Origin: Symsagittifera roscoffensis | Lineage: Eukaryota; Xenacoelomorpha; Acoela; Convolutidae | NCBI RefSeq assembly: GCF_963678635.1 | Contig: NC_087065.1 | Coordinates: forward strand, 66,869,374 to 66,933,373 | Reading direction: 5' to 3' | DNA length: 64,000 nt | In this document: one piece after another, positions 54,601 through 64,000 of the stretch | Layout of the letters: each line of letters starts with the position of its first letter | Position numbering within the stretch: the first letter of the stretch is position 1 | Notes under the pieces: model-generated | Databases searched by the model: none | What the model saw: only the letters and a program-made list of their open reading frames with translations | What the model was told of the DNA's origin: nothing | Made by a program: the position numbers and the translations under genes

Positions 54601-56980
54601 TTTTTAAGTGAAGTATAGAAAACAGAAAGCAGAAAAGTGATGGCAATTTTTTCCAGCCCCAGAAACAGTTAATTGCCTAACAGCATCACTCATCGGATCA
54701 CTCGACAGGAGAAAAGACAAGCCACAGTGATAACATCATGAGTCAACATCAAGCTACCGCAGCACCAAGTCACGCAACAAGGCAGTCCTCCGCTGATTTG
54801 TTTGACCAGCCATTACAATCTACAAATTTAGGGACAAAACGCAGCACTCCCTCAGTGACGTCAGACCTAATAATACTGCTCCTATGAATGCCTGTTGATT
54901 GCAATTTTGACCACCAGGATCCCCTTTCTCAACTAGTCAACAGGATAATACAGAAAGTATCCATCCTGCGTCATCAACGACTTTTGCCATTATCGAGAGC
55001 CGTCTTTTAAAAAAAACAATTTAAAATCAACACAGGAATCGATATCAGTCTCAGTTCATCGAACGATAACATGACGTCAAAATTATCCTCAGCTAGATTA
55101 ATCAATCGCTAAAAATAAAACTTGAATCATTCCATTGGAATCACTAAAAACGAATATGTGACTTGGATTATTTCTAGCAGCAATTCACATCCAGTTTATC
55201 TCAGATGTCGAAAAATGACAAATCGACAGGTATTAAAACAAAAAATTAGATAACCAAGCACCCTATGGGTTCAATTGCAACAGTCAACTGTACAACATCG
55301 CTCTTGAGGAACTACGACAACGATTGGACATCCAGATTACATCATCAATATCTTTGTTAGCCGACTCCAGAAGTTCAAGCCTCCATACACTCATTGCAGT
55401 GACTCGTACAAGAAGTTTGGCTTTCATTAGCGGCATGGCTGAGAACTTTCGAGGGCTTGGGTTAAAGAAGGCTTTAAGTCAAATGTATACATACAATCTC
55501 CTTCAGCAAAACGCAACACCAGCAGCATCAAGCAAAAAACCAAGCAGCCGAAAACAATCGCATTCAACAAAAGGATAGGACAGTTAGCACTAGCATGAGA
55601 TCACTTTCCCAAGGCAAGCATAGTAGATGAACGAGGGCTCGACTGATTGATGCTAAGAGTTCTCACGACCCAGACACGCCATCGGATTACGACCCCAAAC
55701 CAAACATCCCTCAGACAGACATCAGGAAGAGGTTCACGTAACCTTCGACGGAGAAAACCGTCAACCAGCAAACTGCAGCCAGAAACAAGATTCGCCTGAA
55801 TAAGAAACTCATTGGGGGCAAAAGTATCACTTACGGTTGACTGGGACAAAAAAATATCGATTGAAAAACTGGCCATCAAAACACTTATGCATCAAATGCA
55901 ACCAATTTCAGCATTCGAAATATGATCTAGCAATGAACTATAATCGAAAAAAAACAGCAGCCGCAGTTCAACGCCAGTCAGAAATCAAATCAGTCAAGCC
56001 ACCTAGCCAGTCAAAAGCCAACGCTTGTTAGTAACAATTCATTCCTCCATTTAGTACAGTGACCCTCCAGCATCACCTCAGAATCATTGAAATGTACGCT
56101 AATAATCAACAGTGAAAGTACGAACAGCTACTTACCACAGAAGCTAAATGCTTTTTTTTGAAACTACAGGAAACAAATTAAAGCGAGTCGATCCTGGTTG
56201 AAGAACTCATCGAGTAGCCTTTTATGATTGCCATTTTATTAGATCCTATAATTATACCGATGGGGAACAATTCGACAGCATTCAGTTCTCGAAACTTTTT
56301 TTAAAATGTTTAATTATAGCGCAGCAGAGAACGACCAAGTTTTTAAGTTTCTGTAGAAAGCACGACCACAATGGACCACACCACTTTCCCTACCTCCAGC
56401 AACAACTGGATTTGCATCTTACTAGGATTAGACAAAATCAACATTAAGCGTCAAACGACAAATAAAGAATCACCTAAGGTTCCGCGTGCAGTGAAGGCAG
56501 CTCTGAGATGGAAACTGACAGGACAAGCGAGACAAACAACGAAGAAGATAGAAAATTTTCGGCAAATGAAGGGAAGGCAACTATTTAGGTTGAATCAATA
56601 TTAACAGATAATCGATAAAACGTATCAGAAGCATCAGTTACATACTTTTGACGGGTCGTCCCATTGATTTCAAACGCGACAACCAGAACACGCTCACGCT
56701 GCAACGGATTTTAATAAACAAAAATTATAAAGACGACAAAATCAAAACTATTGCAGACAATGTTTGGAAAACTGCAGTCTCAATACGGTTATTTCATTGC
56801 AACGCACCAAAGACACAAACACAAAAGGTTGAGGTTGCAAACGGAACTCAACGTCATTTTCAAAAATATTAAGAAGAGAAGGAATTCGACACGTCCTGCT
56901 ATAACTCAAAAAGGGTCAGACTAGCTAACAATGACAACCACCAGAGAAAAAAATCTAAACAACCAAACAATTCTCTGTAA
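54601..56980. other. Less AT-rich, degenerate coding-like region of unknown origin
   Basis: Plus-strand pieces such as MSQHQATAAPSHATRQSSAD (54738), IALEELRQRLDIQITSSISL continuing through MAENFRGLGLKKALSQMYTY (to 55578), 56371-56604 and 56648-56872 are protein-like but separated by stops. They look like ORF remnants of an unidentified mobile element. No RT, transposase or nuclease motif was found. Confidence 0.3.
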
Positions 56981-57089
56981 TTCAGGACGCTCGACTGTGT
57001 TTCATCGATCAAGACAAAACTAATTGATGCACATACAATTCTCAATTGGAAAGTTTTGATTCCAAAAACAGGTCGATGCGGTTATTGTT

Positions 57090-57565
57090 AGTCAGACGCT
57101 ACAGATAATAAGAGGTCGAAATCAAACTCAGAAAACTGGTAAGATTATTTGCAATTTAATGGTCATCAAAGATTCAAGAAACTCAATTGTTGAGAAATTT
57201 TGATTTTAGAATGCTTGGAGAAAAATAAACATACCAGAGATTGCAATGTTGAATTGAACCGTGATTTAGACCGTGAAACTGAATTGAATTGGACCATGAA
57301 ACTTTGCAAACAATTTTTTCGTAAGAGCCATCAAAAGTTACAAAGAGCTCAAGTCAACAATCTGGATAAAGTAGGCTCGTATTGCAATTCAAAAATGAGG
57401 AAACAGAAAAGACAAAAAGTATAACAAGCACTTGAAATAGTTTTTTCGAAGAATAGAGCTGAAAAATCCTAGAACATCATCAATTAAAACGAATACAGGA
57501 TAATAATTTTCGCCTTAAACGAAAACCAAACGCCTTCAAACGATTTTCCCTTCGACTAGAAACAA
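57090..57565 (+). pseudogene. TRPM-like exon 4 duplicate, degenerate
   Basis: Nucleotide similarity to 51.95-52.62 kb is clear: GACGCTACAGATAA for GATGCTACAGCTAA, then LEKNKHTRDCNVELNRDLDR for the KKESIRVC ... ELDRE region, then CTCAAGTCAACAATCTG. The 66-bp repeats are reduced to about one unit. The frame is broken. Ends with AATACAGGATAA ... TTTTCGCC, matching the exon end. Confidence 0.65.
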
Positions 57566-59370
57566 TCAACAACATTTTTATTGATTGAAAAATCGTAGTA
57601 CGTCATCAGATAAAAAAAAAAATACAGGATATTTATTTTCGCCTTACACGAAAACAACAAACATCAGGTAAAATTATAGACCAGTGCAAGAGATAGTAAT
57701 TCAATGCTTTACTCCTTTTAAACCTTTCTCAAGACACTAGCTAGCGGAAACGCAAATCTGTGGCTTAGACGTTTTTATAGTTCCGTAGACAGTTTCTTAA
57801 TTTTTTGATTCTTATGAAAAGTACAATCGAGCTTACAGCAAAAAATGCGAATATTCAAACTATGAACAAAAACGTATGCAATTTTTTAGTATGCGTTACA
57901 GTTTTTTAGGATGCCTAAAAATTATCAGACATGGACAAGACAATGGTTGTAAGATTGAAGCAGAATTTCTCACAAAATAATTGTTTTCTAGGTTTTTCAC
58001 AAACAATTGAATAACGCTCGATTTGACGTTTTCTTTGAAAAAAGGTTTTCTGTAGTGATTTCCTTTCTAAAAACTGAAATGGAAAAATTCGGAAGCTTAC
58101 TGATTCTTCACAGTTAATGATAATTTGTGAAATTGTATTCTAAGTTAACATTAAAACTCACAGAACTTATTTTTAAAAACCCAAGAAAAACTATACCGTA
58201 CTTAAATTGAAATAATTGAAACATTTCAGAAAAAGTCCAATGAAATGAAGAAAAAATTGTTTTTCAAAACTATAATTTCTTTTCGGTTAGAGGCAATTAA
58301 GACTGTTTTTTTTGTATGTTTCAAGGTAGCGCTCATTATAATTGAAGTTCCAAACCTTCTAATTGTGGATTTTGGCCTTATTACTTTATCAAAATCTCCT
58401 ATATATGCCGAAAGTCTGTCTCCAAATTTTTTGCAGAACCAGTAGTTAATCTGGTAGGGGTAGCGAGGGAGGGAAGCGTGTTTAAAAAATCCTAGTACGT
58501 CATCAGATAAGAAAATACAGGATATTTTTTTCGCCTTACACGAAAACCAACAAATATCAGGTAAAAACATAAAGCAGTGCAAGAGATAATAATTCACAGC
58601 TTTACTCATTTTAAAGCTTTCGCAAGCCAGTAGCTAGTCGAAATGATAATCTGTGAATCGGCCGTTATTTGTATTTTAGTGGACAACTTCCTAAAAATTT
58701 AGTTTTTATGAAATAAACAATCGAACTTACAGCAAAAAAAAGCGAATATTCAAACTATGACCAAAATTGTGAACCGTTTTTTCGGATGCGTTAAAATTTT
58801 TATGATGCCTTAAAATTTTCCAGTCAGACAATAATTAAAGTTTGTGCAAGACAATGGTTGTAAGATTGATGTAGGTTTGCGCACAAAAAGATTGTTTTCT
58901 AGGTTTTTCACAAACAATTGAATAACGCTTGATTTGACTATTTCTTTGAAGAAATGTTTTCTGTAGTGATTTATTTTCTAAGAACTGAAATGGGAAGATT
59001 CTGAACCTTACTGAGTCTTCACAAAATTGATAACTTTTTGTATTGTATTCTAAGGTTACATTAAAACTCACAGAAACTCTTTTAAAAAGTTCAACAAAAA
59101 CTATACCATACTTAAAATTAATTAGTTGAAACTGAAACTTTTCGCAAAAGTCCAATGAAATGAAAAAAAAAAATGATTTTCAAGACTATCTTTTTCCTTC
59201 TGTTAGAAACAATTAAAACCGTTTTTCGTAAGTTTCTATGTCGCAATCATAATAATTGAAGTTCCAAACTTTCTAAGTGTTGATGTTGGCCTTAATACTT
59301 TATCAAAATCTCCTATATATGCCGAAAATTTGTCTCCAAAATTTTTGCAGAACTAGTAGTATATCTGGGA
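57566..59370. repeat. Tandem ~0.91-kb duplication of exon-4 end plus intron, into Polinton 2 terminus
   Basis: Unit 1 is about 57566-58475 and unit 2 about 58476-59370. Shared blocks include ATACAGGATATTT with CGCCTTACACGAAAAC, GACAATGGTTGTAAGATTGA (57939 and 58850), and TATATGCCGAAA near 58.40 and 59.31 kb. Unit 1 ends in AGTAGTTAATCTGGTAGGGG, a fragment of the Polinton 2 terminal repeat. The duplication therefore happened after that Polinton inserted. Confidence 0.8.
58325..58445 (+). pseudogene. Short conserved frame next to Polinton 2 terminus (two copies)
   Basis: Reads VALIIIEVPNLLIVDFGLIT then SKSPIYAESLSPNFLQN. The copy at about 59.24-59.36 kb keeps almost the same frame (IIEVPNFLSVDVGLNTLSKS). 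It could be a host exon piece or a chance frame carried by the duplication. Confidence 0.3.
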
Positions 59371-59690
59371 GGGGAAGTGGGGGGGGGGGGGGGGTATCGG
59401 TTGTAGATTCCCAGGCTTTAGGATAAGAAATCCAGTCTGCAAGCTATGTTTTGAGTTAGGTTATAAGTTTGCCATGCATTAATATACGAGGTTTGAGATA
59501 TTAAAGGTGGTAATTTTTAGAAAGTTTTCTCGGCACCCAAAACTTTCATGTATTAAGCTAGTGTACAGGTTTCTACGAGTAATATTAAAAGACATTCAAT
59601 ATAATAAGATAGTTTATAGGTTTTTGCAATGTTTTCAAGTACGAGATGGTGAACTGGTAATTTTCAAGAAGATTTTGTCGCCCAATCCTA
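59355..59690 (+). repeat. Polinton 2 left terminal repeat
   Basis: Shares with 27497-27675 the AGTAGTA start, the G-rich block, TAAGAAATCC-like subrepeats and a TCGGCACCC/TCGCCC block (59.53 and 59.68 kb). Similarity is partial but the order is the same, and the distance to the polymerase gene (about 0.2-0.3 kb) matches Polinton 1. Confidence 0.6.
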
Positions 59691-59919
59691 CCATGTTTTA
59701 AGATCCTCTACACCAAAATGATATTGTTTATATTTCTCACTCTACAAAGATATGTTTTTTTTTGAACTCCATCCATTAGAATTTATGTTGAAACTGTCTG
59801 AAACTATGCTCAAATTTTACTGCTGAAAAATTAGTTGAAAAAATTGACAATTTAATTATTGCATCGTATGAAACTTTATTACAGTTTAGGCGTTAAATTT
59901 TCACATTCAAGGGCCTAGT

Positions 59920-61740
59920 ATGTATTTATTATTGAGTATTTCCCTTTTCGGATAAAAGTTACTTAGTCCTTTTTAAGTTTATTCTTATGTCCCGAGTAAA
60001 TTATTGATGGTTTTGATTCCACTATTCGTCGACTTCAATTTTATCGCTTCATTAAAAAGTTTTCTGTATTTAGACCTTTGCCAACCCCCAATTTTTTGTT
60101 GAGCACTTTGCTACTAATTTTGAACAAGTCATTCTTACTATCATAGCATTAATATATCTAGCTGCACAGGCACAACAGTTTTTCGTACAGAAAAACTCTT
60201 CATTGAAAAGACCGGGTTCTCATTTATTATGCTTTGTATGAACAACGCAGCCTTTATGTGCGAAGAAGTTTTTCTCAAAAATCATCTCCTCAGTCATTTC
60301 GACGAATTTGCATCCATTGACTTTTCCTTTCAGGTAACATTGAGAAGGCCGCTTCTTTGAACTTGTTCACAGCGCAATGATTATGAAAAAAAATGTATCA
60401 AGACTCCGACCTATAGAGTTTAGCACATTGAAGAATGAAAAATCCCACAATTATTGGATCCCTGTATTCGATTGTCAAATTTTACAATTCTACTTCATAT
60501 GAATCTTTTTTCAGTTTATTTTATCTTTTGAAAAACTTCTCATGTGTGTCTACTCATCCCCGAGGTATTTGGATATTGTGTATTCGGGTTTTTCCATGTT
60601 TTGATAAATGTACGAGCTGTTACCCAGAAGCTTCATCGTCTCAGCAACAACTCCACAGAGTTTACTTCTCGTCTTTTCCTCGTCGAGCATCAACAGCAGA
60701 TTGAACAAAGTTGTTGAAGCACTTCCTAGGCGTGTACTCAACAAACCGGTAAATTTTGGTGCCTTGAAATACAAGTCCAAGATAAAAGTTGCGAAAGGGT
60801 GTAAAATAGATAGTACCATTTTCATATATAAAGCTGAAAATCAACACTTTTCTGATTTTTCAAATTTGATTTTTCAAATTTTTCAAATTTTTTTCTTCGG
60901 CATAACTTTTCATTTGTTAGCCAAAATCATACTGACACACCCCAATTTTATTAAGAATTGCAGGAAGTTTGAAAAATTGGATTTCAACTAGTCAGGAACT
61001 ATCAAATCTCATAACCAAACAGTAATCAAGTCTTTTTTTAAGAAAAAAATTAGTAAATAGAGGTATTTTGCAAGGAAAGGTTGTCTTAACATAATCCTTG
61101 ACTGTAGAATCTGTCTAAAATTGCTCCCACGACACCCATGCCCACATTATTTGAATGCTGTAGCTTTTTTTATGTAATCTCGATGCAACTCATCTGTTTT
61201 TCTTTTTTATTTCTCATTTCATTAACTTGATTAGACAAAGTTGGACGAGCTTCTTGACAGGAACAGAAAAGATAGTAGCAGCCGATAGCTTCAAACACTG
61301 TTTTACGGTGATCGAAGTAGCCATCAACTTGTTACTGGTTTAAAATCATGTAGGTAACTCATGACACACTGAAAATGGATGCACCTGACTTGCATCAATT
61401 CCAACAATTGTCTTGCACACATTTGACGAGTTACGTATATAAGTTTGAACGACATCAGCTTTTCGCCTACCAACTATAGATAGTCCACCAGTCACGTGTT
61501 CTCTTGTTTTCTCACAAAAATCCATATCACCTTCAAAGAACAGGTAGAACTTGTGCTTTGTCGTTTTGTGTGAGCAGACATTTGCTATTTTGGGAACCGT
61601 GCATCCCAGTTCCATCAAGTCATTGACTTTTTTACGCTAGAACTCTTTCATTTTACGCATGGTTTCAAGAGTAGGAACCACATTTTTGATATTATACTAT
61701 TGTAAGAAGTCTTTGAATGTCGTCATGCTGTAATAATATA
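59920..61740 (-). pseudogene. Polinton protein-primed DNA polymerase B, broken, motif C missing
   Basis: Read downward: VPTLETMRKMKEF (61.68 kb), ELGCTVPKIANVCSHKTTKH, then motif A region IVGIDASQVHPFSVC (Asp at 61394-61396; D-x-x-S-x-x-P), CQEARPTLSNQVNEMR, TKIYRFVEYTPRKCFNNFVQ, motif B region MKLLGNSSYIYQ (K-x3-N-S-x-Y, near 60.62 kb, with Ile instead of the usual Gly), PIIVGFFILQCAKL, and the C-terminal KHNKREPGLFNEEFFC and KGLSNFYPKREI. The D-T-D motif C that should lie between the FFILQ and KHNKREP parts is absent, apparently by deletion near 60.37-60.44 kb. Several frameshifts. The enzyme would replicate the element. Confidence 0.8.
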
Positions 61741-62215
61741 TCAAAGACTCTTTCTATCTTCTATCCAATACCCAAACTTGTAAAAACTGCCCAGCAGAAA
61801 ATTTTGTTTCTTCTTTGCTTAAAGATTTTCGAAATTCAAAATTCTGCATGATCAGTATCGGAATAAGATACCAAAAATTTGCTCTGAAAATTTCTTCATT
61901 TTTGAGCAATTTTCTCAAATTTACATCCAAATCAAAGAATATGAGTATCTACTCGAATACCAGCACTTTTCAAAGATTACAAACAAAAATTTCAAATAGT
62001 TAGTTGAAAAAACTAGCAGACACGCTACTTCTATTTATTTGTTTTCTTTTGTTACTTACATGGGACATGGGCCATATTTGTTATTGTTACAGCAAGCAAC
62101 TTACTTTTGTAGTTTTTTTGTGTTTGTCTTTATTTATTTGAAAGATTTAAGTCCTTAAAAAATGAACATTTCGCTTATTGGATATACCACAATAACAGAA
62201 ACTAACGTTTTTGTT
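61741..62215. other. Degraded upstream part of polymerase or spacer
   Basis: The minus strand near 61.72 kb still looks coding (FDILLQHDDIQRLLT). Beyond 61.75 kb nothing could be identified. Confidence 0.3.
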
Positions 62216-62331
62216 CATTGAAACGACATAATTTTGTAGAACTTTCGCCTGATCTAGTTCAAATCAAAGTGCGAAAAAGCGTCTCTGGAAAGTTTTTGAT
62301 TCGTATGAACACCCCACTACAAGTCTGGCAC

Positions 62332-62644
62332 ATGGTGGAAGTGATGCGGAGGGATTTCAACGAACATAATGATGCAGAGAGTCACAGAGAATCAACTTGG
62401 ATCAATGCAAATGATTGCGGAAGTGTTTCAGCATGTGGGAATGAAGTACCCCGCGATTCCTGACTCTAGATATGTGGCTCAAACAGTCAACGGTTGTCTG
62501 TTTCCTGGTCTCTTTCGATGGGAGGAGGAGATGGTATCACACGAAAACGCTATCACAAAAAATGAAGATGTGGGCTTCTCTCAAACATTGACTCCTCCTC
62601 CACAACAACAACCACCATCGAGGTTAACAATTCCAACTAACTGA
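62332..62644 (+). pseudogene. Small Polinton plus-strand protein, Polinton 2 copy
   Basis: MVEVMRRDFNEH starts at ATG 62332, as in Polinton 1. A small deletion after GAACAT shifts the frame, and the rest reads VTENQLGSMQMIAEVFQHVG, MKYPAIPDSRYVAQTV and a Pro/Gln-rich end (TPPPQQQPPS). The glycine codon GGA after HV corresponds to TGA in all three Polinton 1 copies. An upstream open extension to 62218 may be fortuitous. Confidence 0.6.
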
Positions 62645-62749
62645 AAACCCAATTCGATTGCAATTTAAATTAACGCTACGAATCCGATAAATTTTTGCAC
62701 ACTTATATAAAAAACACTAGTTAATTTGCACACAAGTAAAAATACTTGA

Positions 62750-62900
62750 TGATTTTTTTGTCAAAAACTTGAAACAATTTGCATATCTTGTCAACACAAG
62801 TTGAAAATCTTTTCGCAATTTGTCGGAAAAAGTGAATTTTTTTTTGGCAACTTATTTTTAAAAATGAAACAATTTTTTGCAGCTTTTTGAAAATTGGAAT
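62750..62900. repeat. Degenerate 30-bp minisatellite, Polinton 2
   Basis: TTGTCAAAAACTTGAAACA, TTTGCATATCTTGTC and TCGCAATTTGTCGGAAAAAG echo the Polinton 1 minisatellite in the same position between the small plus gene and the minus gene, with only a few units. Confidence 0.6.
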
Positions 62901-63029
62901 AAAATATTACATCTTGTGAAAATTTTAAGGAGCTTTTTGCAATTTTTTTTTTAAAATGATTTTTTTTTATTTCTCTTCAAAGTTTTTGTTATTTTCTTAA
63001 GCATTTAGGACAAAAAAATATCAATTGTT

Positions 63030-63600
63030 TTTGAATTTTTCATTGAAAGTTGACTGGATCACTTTTCGAAAATCTCTAACCATCAAAGAATCGGTCACTT
63101 GTTTTTAAGTAATCAGGTTCATATTTCAATTTTTGTGCATTTCGAACTCTTTCCAGAAGTGATTAACCAATAGTTTGTGAGGAAGCCAGTTTCTGTCTAG
63201 AACATAAAAAATTACGTATGATTTTTAACGTAACAGTCTTTTCTTTGCAATTCTGGGCATTTTTTTCTACTCTTTTCCGTTCCACTTTTTGTCGAACAGC
63301 GCAATAAAGTTGGACCAAAACTTCGCCAATTGATGAAAAAACATTCCAAAAAACTGTGTATTTGTACAGATTGTAAAGACAAACGACAAATTGGTGTGTT
63401 AATTGAACTTTTTCCAATTATTTTCAAATTTGATTTCACAATTATCCAAAGAACACTATGAATTGTGGTAGAAACGCAATAATCATGTGTTACTATATTT
63501 TTTTCGTTAAAGTCACTGGAACTGTAATTAAGTAGCTTATTTTACGATAATCCGCTGGGAAGAGCTTGACACATTGCAGTAGCCATCTGTAACAATTCTT
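63030..63600 (-). pseudogene. Unknown Polinton minus-strand protein, Polinton 2 copy
   Basis: A diverged copy of the five genes in Polinton 1. Readable parts: LPSFYSD-like sequence replaced near 63.56 kb, VQLTHQFVVCLYNLYKYTVF, VLVQLYCAVRQKVERKRVEK and CSRQKLASSQTIG, in two frames. Presence in a diverged element supports a real, conserved Polinton gene. Confidence 0.55.
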
Positions 63601-63614
63601 TGCCGAGAATTGTG

Positions 63615-64000
63615 AAATTATATTTCAAAAAATCAAACCAGAGTTGGGAGATTTGCTTTGTCCCAAAAATCCCACAAGGGGGAAACTTAATTCCAACCCT
63701 GCTGTCAACTATTCTAGAAAATTTAGTTGGTTCAACTCAAAAAAGGCATCAGGTCTCTTTTGGTGGAAAAGAAGCAGAATAATGTTGGCAACTAGAAAAA
63801 CTGTTATTCAAGATGCTGAAAACATTAGACTCGCTCCTATAAAAGAACTCACTTCTGAAAAAGATTCAACTATGGATCATCAGCCTTCTAACTGCAACAA
63901 AGCGTATGGCATAGCAATTCACAATGGAATGCAAGTTTGTGTCACTATCAAGAAGTACAATCATAACAAGCCTCACAACATTCAGATTCGACTCTTCAAT
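63615..64000 (+). pseudogene. Unknown Polinton ORF with possible PC4-like end, Polinton 2 copy (cut by edge)
   Basis: Homologue of 34715-35270. Frames read PELGDLLCPKNPTRGKLNSN, KDSTMDHQPSNCNKAYGIAI and VCVTIKKYNHNKPHNIQIRL before the window ends. Frameshifted near 63.78 kb. Same neighbour order as Polinton 1. Confidence 0.5.

Larger units (their letters stand above)
59355..64000. mobile_element. Polinton/Maverick 2 (left part; runs off the window)
   Basis: Begins with AGTAGTATATCTGGGAGGGG, a G tract and diverged versions of the Polinton 1 terminal blocks. It then shows, in Polinton order, DNA polymerase (minus), the small plus-strand gene, minisatellite, the unknown minus-strand gene and the plus ORF at the edge. 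It is more diverged than the copies inside Polinton 1. The right end lies beyond 64 kb, so the length and target duplication cannot be checked. Confidence 0.75.

Overview
This is a stretch of AT-rich invertebrate animal genome. The evidence is a fragmented host gene with introns, Maverick/Polinton and Ty3/gypsy relics, long microsatellites and a 200-N scaffold gap. The animal group cannot be fixed from sequence alone; a cnidarian or another early-branching invertebrate is plausible from the flavour of the Polinton proteins, which is an impression and not a search result. Almost every protein-coding relic here is broken. The clearest host gene is a TRPM-type channel gene, of which only the cytoplasmic N-terminal SLOG (LSDAT) region is visible.

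Layout. 1-13.25 kb: a minus-strand, rearranged Ty3/gypsy-like retrotransposon. Pieces of gag, protease, pre-RT and integrase are present, reverse transcriptase is deleted, a 1.64-kb block is duplicated, and the nucleocapsid zinc-knuckle segment is repeated five times in tandem. 13.25-16.9 kb: unassigned sequence plus one copy of a hairpin-bearing repeat. 16.9-19.9 kb: two minus-strand TRPM exons, with an inverted-repeat pair in the intron between them. 22.4-23.8 kb: a long ACAT microsatellite followed by a degenerate GATG-rich block. 25,033-25,232: the gap. 27.5-46.3 kb: a Polinton of about 18.8 kb with terminal inverted repeats starting AGTAGTAG and near-perfect 6-bp target duplications (CTCATA/CTCATT). 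It carries a DNA polymerase fragment, an amplified terminal module, packaging ATPase, integrase, minor and major capsid proteins and an adenovirus-type protease, all damaged. 44.0-51.3 kb: a 3.6-kb tandem duplication that copies the Polinton right end together with half of a TRPM exon. 51.1-52.6 kb: plus-strand TRPM exons. 52.6-59.4 kb: intron and decayed duplicates of a TRPM exon. 59.36 kb to the right edge: a second, diverged Polinton beginning with the same terminal repeat.

How it fits together. The minus-strand TRPM exons at 19.9 and 17.1 kb and the plus-strand exons at 51.1 and 51.9 kb encode successive, non-overlapping parts of one SLOG domain with matching splice phases. They lie on opposite strands on either side of the gap. 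The simplest reading is one gene whose left part was placed backwards during scaffolding, with a giant intron invaded by the gypsy array and the first Polinton; a real inversion is the alternative. The two Polintons share a terminal module: a small plus-strand gene, a 30-bp minisatellite, an unknown minus-strand gene and a plus-strand ORF. In the first Polinton this module was amplified after it had already acquired a stop codon.
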